Shown here: positions 1 through 4,802 of the stretch, in pieces | Numbering within the stretch: the first letter of the stretch is position 1 | How the letters are laid out: each line of letters starts with the position of its first letter | Assembly: GCA_021155845.1 (NCBI GenBank) | Contig: JAJNBK010000074.1 | Coordinates: 1 to 5,630 of the forward strand | Direction of reading: 5' to 3' | DNA from: Nitrososphaeraceae archaeon | GTDB lineage: Archaea > Thermoproteota > Nitrososphaeria > Nitrososphaerales > Nitrososphaeraceae | Length of the DNA: 5,630 bases | Program-made: the position numbers and the translations under genes | The notes under the pieces: model-generated | What the model was told of the DNA's origin: nothing | What the model saw: only the letters and a program-made list of their open reading frames with translations | Databases searched by the model: none

Positions 1-512
1 TTTCCTTGATTAGCAACTGTCCAGACTTTCCTCGGAAGGGCATTATCTTCAGGGATATCAATCCCCTTTTACGCACGGAGCATGCATTGCATTATATTTC
101 AAACGAATTATACCATAGATTCAATAAATTTACTGTTGAAAGCATTGCAGGTATAGAGTCCAGAGGTTTTGTTATAGCGACAGCGCTAGCATTAAACTTT
201 GATAAAGGTTTAATAATGATCCGAAAGGCAGGTAAGCTGCCTGGTCATACTCTCAAGGAATCATATGATATCGAATATGGTAGTGCCGTAATGGAAATAC
301 AAAAAGATGCAATAAAACCCCGACAAAATGTCCTGATAGCAGATGACCTGATTGCAACAGGCGGCTCAGCCATTGCTGCTGCAAATCTTATCGAAAAGTT
401 AGGAGGTATAGTTACAGGATTTGCATTCGTGATAGAACTGGCCAATCTTAATGGAGCGAATAAGTTAAGGACCCTAGGCTACAACGTGCAATCATTAGTG
501 GTGTACAAGTGA
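1..512 (+). CDS. apt: Adenine phosphoribosyltransferase, 5'-truncated by window edge
   Basis: The enzyme makes AMP from adenine and PRPP in cytoplasmic purine salvage. Numbering from a TTG at position 6, the N-terminal PDFPxKGIxFRDxxPLL block is at residues 6-22. The GIESRGF segment is at 50-55, and the RKAGKLPG...ESYDIEYG block typical of Apt is at 73-92. The PRPP-binding loop VLIADDLIATGGSA (109-122) carries the invariant DD and ATGG. The reading frame stays open to the first base of the window, and family members have several residues before the PDFP block. The true start is therefore probably just upstream, and the TTG is likely an internal Leu. The stop overlaps the mtnP start by 4 nt, so the two are probably translationally coupled. 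The product of mtnP (adenine) is the substrate of this enzyme. Family assignment is very secure; only the start is uncertain. Confidence 0.95.
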   Translation, partial: SLISNCPDFPRKGIIFRDINPLLRTEHALHYISNELYHRFNKFTVESIAGIESRGFVIATALALNFDKGLIMIRKAGKLPGHTLKESYDIEYGSAVMEIQKDAIKPRQNVLIADDLIATGGSAIAAANLIEKLGGIVTGFAFVIELANLNGANKLRTLGYNVQSLVVYK

Positions 513-1315
513 CATCTAATAAATACTCTGCAGATATCGGCCTTATAGGAGGTACAGGAATTTATGATTCTGGAATCCTAAATGATATAAAAGAAATTAA
601 AATTCATACTCCGTACGGCGAACCATCAGATTCGATTACTATTGGTAAGTTCTCTGAACGAAACATTGCTTTTATTCCTAGACATGGAAAAAACCATCGA
701 ATTCCTCCTCATAAAATAAATAATCGTGCAAATATTTGGGCATTGAAAGAACTTGGAGTGACAAGAATTATCGCCCCATCTGCAGTAGGAAGTTTACAAA
801 AAGAATTCAAGCCAGGTGATATTGCTATACCTGATCAGTTCATTGACTTTACAAAAGGAAGACAATATACTTTTTACGATGGTGGAGAGGTTTGTCATAT
901 CTCTGCTTCCGATCCATTCTGTGCCGAACTAAAAGAACTAACAGTAGAGTGTGCTAATAATTTGAATTATAAAATTCACGACAATGTTACATATGTTTGT
1001 ATAGAAGGACCAAGATTCTCTACTCGGGCGGAATCTCTTTTTTTTAGGGAAGTAATGAAAGCACACATAATTGGGATGACAGTGGTTCCTGAGTGCATAT
1101 TGGCAAGAGAGGCAGAAATTTGTTACGTCTCGATTGCAACTATCACGGACTATGATGCGTGGACTGACTTTCCAGTAAGTTCTAACAAGATAATAGAAAC
1201 ATTACAAAAGAATATCGAGAAGACTAAAAAATTGGTTGGGCAATTAATACCAGTAATAGAGAATAAAAGGAATAAATGTGCATGCGGAAATGCGCTTGAA
1301 GGAGCATTGTTATAA
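509..1315 (+). CDS. mtnP: S-methyl-5'-thioadenosine phosphorylase (MTAP, PNP/MTAP family 2)
   Basis: This 268-aa cytoplasmic enzyme cleaves 5'-methylthioadenosine with phosphate to adenine and 5-methylthioribose-1-phosphate. MTA is a by-product of SAM use, for example in polyamine synthesis. Visible motifs are the GGTG phosphate loop (14-17), PRHGKNH (57-63), SAVGSL (91-96), IEGPRFSTRAES (165-176) and MTVVPE (190-195). TDYDAW (213-218) has two Asp (D214, D216) at the places of human MTAP D220/D222, which favour 6-aminopurines; guanosine/inosine PNPs carry Asn there. Length is normal. The tail holds a CAC (Cys-x-Cys, 257-259) followed by GNALEGAL, resembling the C-terminal CXC of Sulfolobus MTAP II. 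The GTG start lies in a GTGA overlap with the apt stop, and IGLIGGTG follows at the expected distance. There is no room for a separate promoter, so it is co-transcribed with apt. Confidence 0.95.
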   Translation: MTSNKYSADIGLIGGTGIYDSGILNDIKEIKIHTPYGEPSDSITIGKFSERNIAFIPRHGKNHRIPPHKINNRANIWALKELGVTRIIAPSAVGSLQKEFKPGDIAIPDQFIDFTKGRQYTFYDGGEVCHISASDPFCAELKELTVECANNLNYKIHDNVTYVCIEGPRFSTRAESLFFREVMKAHIIGMTVVPECILAREAEICYVSIATITDYDAWTDFPVSSNKIIETLQKNIEKTKKLVGQLIPVIENKRNKCACGNALEGALL

Positions 1316-1318
1316 GGT

Positions 1319-1624
1319 TCATTCATGTATTTTTAGGCCTTTTGGAAGTATAACCTCTCCTTCGATTAATTTGCGTTGTATCGTTAATTGCAATACATCA
1401 GGGTCTATTCCCATTTTGCTTATTATATTTAGAGTCTTTTTTGAAATAGTAAGTGCGATGTTATGCCCACCTATTCTTCCGAATGCTACTGCAGTAAATC
1501 TAAACTGTTTATTATTGACAAGAAAATAACCAGTCAGCTTGCTGGCAATATTGCTGCCTCTAGCGTTTTTAACAAAAATAGTTATTGGAATACTTTCATC
1601 ACTTCGTACCTCTTCAGCCATCAT
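1319..1624 (-). CDS. Conserved-looking hypothetical protein, 101 aa, last gene of a three-gene unit
   Basis: I do not recognise this protein. It is soluble in appearance, with no signal peptide or membrane segment. The first half (about 11-57) alternates hydrophobic and polar residues as in a beta-sheet protein (IPITIFVK, GYFLVNN, FRFTAVAFGRIGGHNIAL). It is followed by a likely helix (KKTLNIISKMG), then DPDVLQLTIQRKLIEGEVILP. The start ATG at 1624 overlaps the stop of the upstream gene in ATGA; the next codon is also ATG, which would give 100 aa. The coupling to its neighbour on the same strand, and a frame that stays open through a region where the opposite strand has only shadow reading frames, support a real gene. 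Its stop lies 3 nt from the mtnP stop on the other strand. Function is unknown; it may act with the 147-aa protein made from the same message. Confidence 0.72.
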   Translation of the reverse strand: MMAEEVRSDESIPITIFVKNARGSNIASKLTGYFLVNNKQFRFTAVAFGRIGGHNIALTISKKTLNIISKMGIDPDVLQLTIQRKLIEGEVILPKGLKIHE

Positions 1625-2064
1625 TTTGCGTTCTTCTGCTCGGTAATTTCTATGCTTCGATTTATATTATCCTCAACAAGAAAATCCCACCAATCTGGAT
1701 CCATTATTCTATAGTCTTTGACATCAACCTCAACTGTGGTTTCATTATCGGTATCAGTAAATTTGAAATTACCTTGTCTTATTATCTTTATCAATTTCCA
1801 TCTATCATTGCCGGCTTTCTTCCTATTAATTGCAACAGCCCATTTTTTATCCTTATCAATCTTTGGCATACCTATATTATCTGCAATTTCTAAAATCCCC
1901 AGTCTTTTTTCTTCACAAAATAGTTCCTTTGTTATCACGTTGCGCCATATGTCAATGGCTCCTACTGTTCTCCCTTTTTCATTAATGTTAATAACACCGA
2001 AATAAACAACCTTGTCTTCACCTGTTGGCTCTGATGTAGTCATCTGCTTGTGTACTGCAGACAA
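1621..2064 (-). CDS. Hypothetical protein, up to 147 aa, middle gene of a three-gene unit
   Basis: I do not recognise this protein. It is a soluble, mixed-charge protein with no signal peptide or membrane helix. Segments such as KVVYFGVININEKG (residues 18-31), KKWAVAINRKK and RWKLIKIIRQGNFKF (93-107) look like beta strands separated by charged turns. An acidic, aromatic patch (MDPDWWDFLVED) follows at 126-137 and the tail is polar. Two starts are possible. TTG at 2064 is preceded by AAGGT, a weak Shine-Dalgarno-like run. ATG at 2043 gives 140 aa starting MTTSEPTG and has no visible SD. The upstream TrmB-like gene ends 6 nt before the TTG and the downstream gene overlaps by 4 nt, so all three are very probably one transcript. 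That context suggests a role controlled with, or sensed by, the HTH protein, which is inference only. Confidence 0.75.
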   Translation of the reverse strand: MSAVHKQMTTSEPTGEDKVVYFGVININEKGRTVGAIDIWRNVITKELFCEEKRLGILEIADNIGMPKIDKDKKWAVAINRKKAGNDRWKLIKIIRQGNFKFTDTDNETTVEVDVKDYRIMDPDWWDFLVEDNINRSIEITEQKNAK

Positions 2065-2070
2065 ATGACC

Positions 2071-2430
2071 TTAATTAGTTCTTGCATGATCAAAAGGTCG
2101 TTCTAGCAATTTCCCGATATTATCAACTTTCATATTCTTTTTGAAAAGAATATTATCTTCCTGACACCTTTTTTTATATCTATTAGTTATGGCGAATAGA
2201 GGATGTAGTGATTCATATTTTGTCGCGCTAAATTCGATGATCATTCCCTTATTAATTAGAGATTCTGCTATTTTTTTCGCGTCTTGAACAGAATAGCCCA
2301 GAAGGTTGGATATATCTTGAGGATCCATCATACCATTTTTTACAATTAAAACAAATACCTTTGCTTCTTCCTCTGAGATTTTTAATTCAGAAACAAGTTC
2401 TTCTTCAATATTGTCAATATTGACTGTCAA
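2071..2430 (-). CDS. TrmB-like winged-helix transcriptional regulator, short (119 aa)
   Basis: This is a predicted DNA-binding regulator. Residues 17-88 read as a TrmB-type winged helix. A first helix (KISEEEAKVFVLIVKNG) is followed by MDPQDISNLLGYSVQDAKKIAESLINKGMI as the helix-turn-helix. The wing and start of the next helix are in IEFSATKYESLHPLFAITNRYKKR. Full-size TrmB proteins carry a large C-terminal sugar-binding domain; here only about 30 polar residues follow, so this is a stand-alone HTH. The start is inferred to be TTG at 2430: an in-frame stop (2434-2436) lies just upstream, and a TATA-like TTTTAATA on the minus strand (2464-2457) sits about 30 bp away, fitting a leaderless message. 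It is the first gene of a unit with the 147-aa and 101-aa proteins and is divergent from a second regulator. Its targets are unknown; control of its own unit is plausible. Confidence 0.75.
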   Translation of the reverse strand: MTVNIDNIEEELVSELKISEEEAKVFVLIVKNGMMDPQDISNLLGYSVQDAKKIAESLINKGMIIEFSATKYESLHPLFAITNRYKKRCQEDNILFKKNMKVDNIGKLLERPFDHARTN

Positions 2431-2441
2431 ACATTAAATGT
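2431..2441. repeat. 11-bp palindrome ACATTAAATGT abutting the TrmB-like start codon
   Basis: The arms ACATT and AATGT are perfect complements around a single central A. The palindrome ends directly at the TTG start at 2430 and lies where the transcription start is predicted. A bound dimer could block initiation, possibly as autoregulation. The site is short and AT-rich, so chance is a real alternative. Confidence 0.4.
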
Positions 2442-2456
2442 TATTACTATCGACGG

Positions 2457-2464
2457 TATTAAAA
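2457..2464 (-). promoter_or_regulatory. Putative TATA box for the TrmB-like three-gene unit
   Basis: The minus strand reads TTTTAATA, close to the archaeal TATA consensus. Its centre is about 30 bp from the TTG at 2430, so transcription would start at or a few bases before the start codon. An 11-bp palindrome, ACATTAAATGT (2431-2441), lies between the box and the start codon. Confidence 0.45.
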
Positions 2465-2509
2465 TGATTCTATTGATAATAATCTCTAATCGAAGTCACA
2501 TTATGAGAT

Positions 2510-2522
2510 AGCTCTTCGAGCT
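2510..2522. repeat. Short inverted repeat AGCTC-TTC-GAGCT
   Basis: Five-bp perfect arms surround a TTC centre in the region between the divergent regulator genes. It could be an operator half-site pair or a small hairpin. It is short enough to occur by chance. Confidence 0.3.
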
Positions 2523-2542
2523 CAGTTATAAAAGAATAATCA

Positions 2543-2573
2543 AATGGTGTTTCGCCAATGGTGTTTCGCCAAT
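2543..2573. repeat. Perfect 14-bp tandem repeat in the divergent promoter region
   Basis: The unit AATGGTGTTTCGCC occurs at 2543-2556 and again, with no mismatch, at 2557-2570. A further AAT (2571-2573) begins a third unit. It is non-coding and more GC-rich than its surroundings, and lies between the divergent TrmB-like and FilR1-type regulator genes. It may be a pair of binding sites spaced about 1.3 helical turns, or a recent slippage duplication. Confidence 0.85.
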
Positions 2574-2594
2574 AACAGTAACTAAGCGTCATCA

Positions 2595-2628
2595 AGTTTC
2601 GATATAAACTGTTGCCTATGTATAGGCA
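2595..2628. promoter_or_regulatory. Two adjacent inverted repeats overlapping candidate TATA elements upstream of the FilR1-type regulator
   Basis: The first element, AGTTTCGATATAAACT (2595-2610), has 5-bp perfect arms around a centre that contributes to a TATA-like ATATAAAC. The second, TGCCTATGTATAGGCA (2613-2628), has 7-bp perfect arms around GT and contains TATGTATA. GCATAATGC (2626-2634) is a third, overlapping 9-bp palindrome. The second element is 40 bp upstream of the ATG at 2668 and looks like a dimer operator placed to occlude TBP. A further TATA-like TTATAATT at 2646-2653 would instead suit a start at ATG 2689. Which box is used cannot be settled from sequence. Confidence 0.5.
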
Positions 2629-2667
2629 TAATGCTTATTGTTGTGTTATAATTCTCTAACATTGATT

Positions 2668-3498
2668 ATGACATCTGGGTTGGAAAATATGAATATTGAT
2701 GAATTTGTTGATGCTGAAGAAATTTTTTTTGAGCTAGCCAGCCAACAAAGGTTGTCGATAATTTTCGGTCTATACCAAAAGAAAGCTAAGCTCTCTGAAC
2801 TTTCCAAGGATCTTGAAATAACTATGCAAGAAGTGCATAGAAACGTTAACAGATTACAAGATGCAGGACTAATAGAGAAAGATTCAGAGGGAATTTTTTC
2901 TTTGACTACATTTGGAAATACAATAATCAAGCAAATTCCTTCCTTTGACTTTTTGTCACGACATAAAGAATATTTCTCTGAGCATACATTAGGCGAACTT
3001 CCAATGAAATTTGTACAGCGAATAGGTGCCCTTAATAATTGTGAATTGGTAAGAGGAATTGTTGCTATTTTAGAATATTGGAAACAGATTTACAGAGATT
3101 CTGAAAATTACATATTTGAAATCATTCCGCAGGTACCACTTGATCTCATAGAACCTATATTATTTAATGTTAGAGAAAGAGGAATACGACTATCTTATAT
3201 ATTTCCAAGAGATGTTATCATTCCAAAAGGCAGAACCGAACTTCTAAGGAGGCTACGATTCGATGAACTCTATAGTACGGGTAGAATAGGAAGGCGTATG
3301 GTAGATAAAGTTCAGGTTGCTGTAGTTATTAATGAGAAAAAAGCATCAGTACTTTTTCCAACTCAGAAAGGTGAAACTGATATGAACTTGATGTTCTACA
3401 GTGAAGATCAATTATTTCACGATTGGTGTCTTGACTATTTCTGGTTTAGATGGTATGGTTCCAAAAGCTTTGAGGAAGATAAACTCAGAGAGATATAG
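2668..3498 (+). CDS. Winged-helix transcriptional regulator with C-terminal FilR1 (DUF1724-type) domain
   Basis: This is a predicted archaeal transcriptional regulator of the COG4742-like group, 276 aa from ATG 2668. An N-terminal ArsR-like winged helix (about 10-95) contains FELASQQRLSIIFGLYQKKAK, then LSELSKDLEITMQEVHRNVNRLQDAGLIEK as the helix-turn-helix, then a wing and LTTFG. The C-terminal half (about 108-265) matches the FilR1 middle-domain pattern. It runs from LPMKFVQRIGALNNCELVRG through EYWKQIYRDSENYIFEI to a terminal aromatic block (FHDWCLDYFWFRWYGS). Related proteins include regulators described in methanogens, but the ligand here is unknown. The frame extends back to TTG 2638. 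I prefer ATG 2668, and ATG 2689 (269 aa) is also possible because the fold begins right after it. Palindromes upstream suggest autoregulation. It converges on rpoK with a 14-nt gap. Confidence 0.85.
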   Translation: MTSGLENMNIDEFVDAEEIFFELASQQRLSIIFGLYQKKAKLSELSKDLEITMQEVHRNVNRLQDAGLIEKDSEGIFSLTTFGNTIIKQIPSFDFLSRHKEYFSEHTLGELPMKFVQRIGALNNCELVRGIVAILEYWKQIYRDSENYIFEIIPQVPLDLIEPILFNVRERGIRLSYIFPRDVIIPKGRTELLRRLRFDELYSTGRIGRRMVDKVQVAVVINEKKASVLFPTQKGETDMNLMFYSEDQLFHDWCLDYFWFRWYGSKSFEEDKLREI

Positions 3499-3512
3499 CA
3501 TAGATAATAAAT

Positions 3513-4019
3513 TCATTTCATCCAGTCAATAGGTATGTCTTGATATATTCCATTAGGCAGGACCCTCCTAATTGATATCGGCAATGCCTTCAAATCTAAT
3601 TCTGCTATTGCTAATGAAATAGAATCTCTTACATCATTTGGTATTCTAATTAACGACGGTGCTCCTAAAGATAACTGCAGAGATCTCGCACCTGTGATTC
3701 TTGCTCTTTCAAATCTTGTGAGCCGTTGTGGTCCAATTAGAACCTGATTTCCTTTTGCAGCAACTTCCCTTAATTCAAAATCAATTTCGTTATACGTAAC
3801 TACTTCGTCTTCAGGACGAGTAGATTTAAGTGAATCTACTACTTGGACTGTTGTCTGTCTGCTATCATCAACAGAGTGATTTGTTTCTAAGGATCTCTTT
3901 GAAGTCTTACTGGATGCACTCTTTTTTACCTTGGGATCTACCTTCTTCATGCTTTTTTCTTTTAGGTTCAATGGTTTTTTTGACTGGGATTTATTAGGTG
4001 AAGAATCTTTTAATACCAA
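3513..4019 (-). CDS. rpoK: DNA-directed RNA polymerase subunit K (Rpo6/Rpb6 homologue) with long basic N-terminal extension
   Basis: Rpo6 is the small core subunit, homologous to eukaryotic Rpb6 and bacterial omega, that helps hold the clamp and largest subunit together. The conserved core is residues 94-168: IGPQRLTRFERARITGARSLQLSLGAP, then LAIAELDLKALPISIRRVLPNG and the ending YQDIPIDWMK. This is an unmistakable RpoK signature. Many archaeal RpoK proteins are little more than this core (roughly 60-100 aa). Here about 90 residues precede it: a Lys/Ser-rich, probably disordered segment (4-45), then an acidic stretch (EDEVVTYNEIDFELREV, 70-86). No ATG lies between the upstream in-frame stop (4041-4043) and TTG 4019. 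TTG 4019 is chosen because a TATA-like TATAATTAATAT lies about 24 bp upstream. ATG 3950 would give a shorter form that keeps the core. It is transcribed divergently from the cyclophilin-like gene. Confidence 0.93.
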   Translation of the reverse strand: MVLKDSSPNKSQSKKPLNLKEKSMKKVDPKVKKSASSKTSKRSLETNHSVDDSRQTTVQVVDSLKSTRPEDEVVTYNEIDFELREVAAKGNQVLIGPQRLTRFERARITGARSLQLSLGAPSLIRIPNDVRDSISLAIAELDLKALPISIRRVLPNGIYQDIPIDWMK

Positions 4020-4033
4020 GAATACTGCAAAAG

Positions 4034-4045
4034 ATATTAATTATA
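4034..4045 (-). promoter_or_regulatory. Putative TATA box for rpoK
   Basis: The minus strand reads TATAATTAATAT from 4045 down to 4034, preceded by TTTG. The upstream part of this run is about 24 bp from the TTG start at 4019, a leaderless distance. It lies in the 111-bp divergent region shared with the cyclophilin-like gene. Confidence 0.45.
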
Positions 4046-4101
4046 CAAATAAATGTTGCTAATCTTTCAAAGAAGTCAAGACACAAAATTATACGTTTTG
4101 A

Positions 4102-4109
4102 TTATATAC
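4102..4109 (+). promoter_or_regulatory. Putative TATA box for the cyclophilin-like gene
   Basis: TTATATAC is centred about 26 bp upstream of the GTG at 4131, matching the spacing of archaeal leaderless promoters. This supports the GTG as the real start over the internal ATG at 4173. Confidence 0.5.
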
Positions 4110-4130
4110 TATTTTTGATAATTCTAGAGA

Positions 4131-4520
4131 GTGGATAAGCATCAGACAGCCGGTTCAGTTTCAAGAATTCCTATGATTATACAAATATTGGATAAGGGAA
4201 TAGCTCCATGTGAGCTGATACGTCACCTCTCTCCATTGTGTGTTAGAATGATTCTGAACTGTCTTCCTCTGCAGGATAGAATTCACAAATTTTCAGACTC
4301 AATAATATATATTGAAACAAGACTTGTAATTGGAGCAGAGAAGCAAAAAACTCAGTTTAAGCGTGGAGACATTGCGTATATGACATCTAATAGTTCTATA
4401 TGTATATTCACCAAAGATTCGGTCATGACACCTATGAATCCTATTGGGATCGTTAAATCAAATTTAGAAATATTCGAATCTACTCAGGCTGGCGATATTA
4501 TGATTTTAAAAAAAATGTAA
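4131..4520 (+). CDS. Cyclophilin-like-fold protein (TM1367/DUF369 type)
   Basis: This is a small (129 aa) soluble protein that resembles the TM1367-type cyclophilin-like family. The clearest match is the C-terminal half: FKRGDIAYMTSNSSICIFTKD (76-96) corresponds to the family's GD(I/V)xYWPPGxALCLFFGxTP region. It is followed by the MNPIGIV (102-108) and GDIMILKK strands. The usual WPPG is replaced by MTSN, so the sequence is divergent. Structures of this family resemble cyclophilins, but prolyl-isomerase activity is not established and I see no basis to claim it here. The GTG start has a TATA box at leaderless distance and no SD. ATG 4173 (115 aa) is the alternative. The gene is divergent from rpoK and convergent with the S25e-like gene, 46 nt apart. 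Confidence 0.7.
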   Translation: MDKHQTAGSVSRIPMIIQILDKGIAPCELIRHLSPLCVRMILNCLPLQDRIHKFSDSIIYIETRLVIGAEKQKTQFKRGDIAYMTSNSSICIFTKDSVMTPMNPIGIVKSNLEIFESTQAGDIMILKKM

Positions 4521-4552
4521 ATATTCGAAAAAACAACTGTTAGCCTTAAAAA
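4508..4552 (-). terminator. Candidate oligo-T terminator cluster for the S25e-like transcript
   Basis: On the minus strand, going downstream from the S25e-like stop, there are runs of five T (4552-4548), six T (4533-4528) and eight T (4515-4508). Archaeal polymerase terminates at such U-rich tracts without a hairpin. The last run is inside the end of the convergent cyclophilin-like gene. Confidence 0.4.
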
Positions 4553-4566
4553 TCTGCGATCACATA

Positions 4567-4767
4567 TTATTTTACTAGTTCATAAACCTTGTGTCCGCTA
4601 TATCCTCCTACATTTCTGACAATCCCTTTGGATTCAGCCGATTTTATAAAAGCATTAGCAACAGAAATTTTTACTTCTTTCTTAGATGATTTTGTATCGC
4701 TAACTTGAGTATTAGCATTAGCCTTATCAGAAGCTCCAACGGCAGTCTTTTGTTTATTGCCACCCAT
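4567..4767 (-). CDS. Short 30S ribosomal protein S25e-like protein (66 aa), apparently lacking part of the winged helix
   Basis: S25e is a small-subunit ribosomal protein shared by archaea and eukaryotes. The start MGGNKQK and the Lys/Ala/Ser-rich segment (1-32) look like the basic N-terminal tail of archaeal S25e, which commonly begins MGG. Residues 33-66 (KISVANAFIKSAESKGIVRNVGG, then YSGHKVYELVK) match the recognition helix and wing of its winged-helix domain. Family members are about 100-110 aa and have a first helix-turn segment of roughly 30-40 residues between these two parts; here KKEVKIS joins them directly. This points to an in-frame internal deletion or a lineage-specific short form. 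There is no stop or frameshift within the frame. ATG 4767 is supported by a TATA box about 29 bp upstream. Without that middle part it might be a degenerate paralogue rather than the working S25e. Confidence 0.7.
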   Translation of the reverse strand: MGGNKQKTAVGASDKANANTQVSDTKSSKKEVKISVANAFIKSAESKGIVRNVGGYSGHKVYELVK

Positions 4768-4790
4768 AATGAAAGAATTTGCGTAGTTCT

Positions 4791-4802
4791 AATTTATAAA
4801 TT
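4791..4802 (-). promoter_or_regulatory. Palindromic TATA box for the S25e-like gene
   Basis: AATTTATAAATT is a perfect 12-bp palindrome and reads as an archaeal TATA box on both strands. Its centre is about 29 bp upstream of ATG 4767, giving a leaderless or very short leader transcript. Being symmetrical, it could also fire to the right into the intergenic region. Confidence 0.55.

Noticed and set aside
245..445. Minus-strand reading frame of 66 codons inside apt
   Set aside because: It lies wholly within the strongly conserved apt coding region and is a shadow frame with no recognisable features.
1278..2005. Several overlapping plus-strand reading frames of 83-102 codons antisense to the three-gene unit
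   Set aside because: They mirror the minus-strand genes, overlap one another in different frames and have Ser/Ile/Phe-rich compositions typical of antisense shadows. The minus-strand frames are better because they are contiguous, coupled and led by a recognisable HTH gene.
2543..2573. Start of a CRISPR-like array
   Set aside because: The 14-bp copies are directly adjacent with no spacer, and no further copies occur in the window.
2638..2667. N-terminal extension of the FilR1-type regulator from TTG 2638
   Set aside because: The extra ten residues (LCYNSLTLI) are not part of the fold, TTG is less likely when ATG 2668 and 2689 follow, and the stretch overlaps probable promoter elements.
2695..2717. 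Possible C/D-box RNA: TGATG-like and CTGA-like words close together
   Set aside because: The words fall inside the regulator coding sequence (IDEFVDAEE) and are explained by codons. No paired C' and D' boxes with proper spacing are seen.
2646..2930. Minus-strand reading frame of 94 codons opposite the regulator
   Set aside because: It is antisense to the conserved winged-helix coding sequence, with no promoter or family resemblance.
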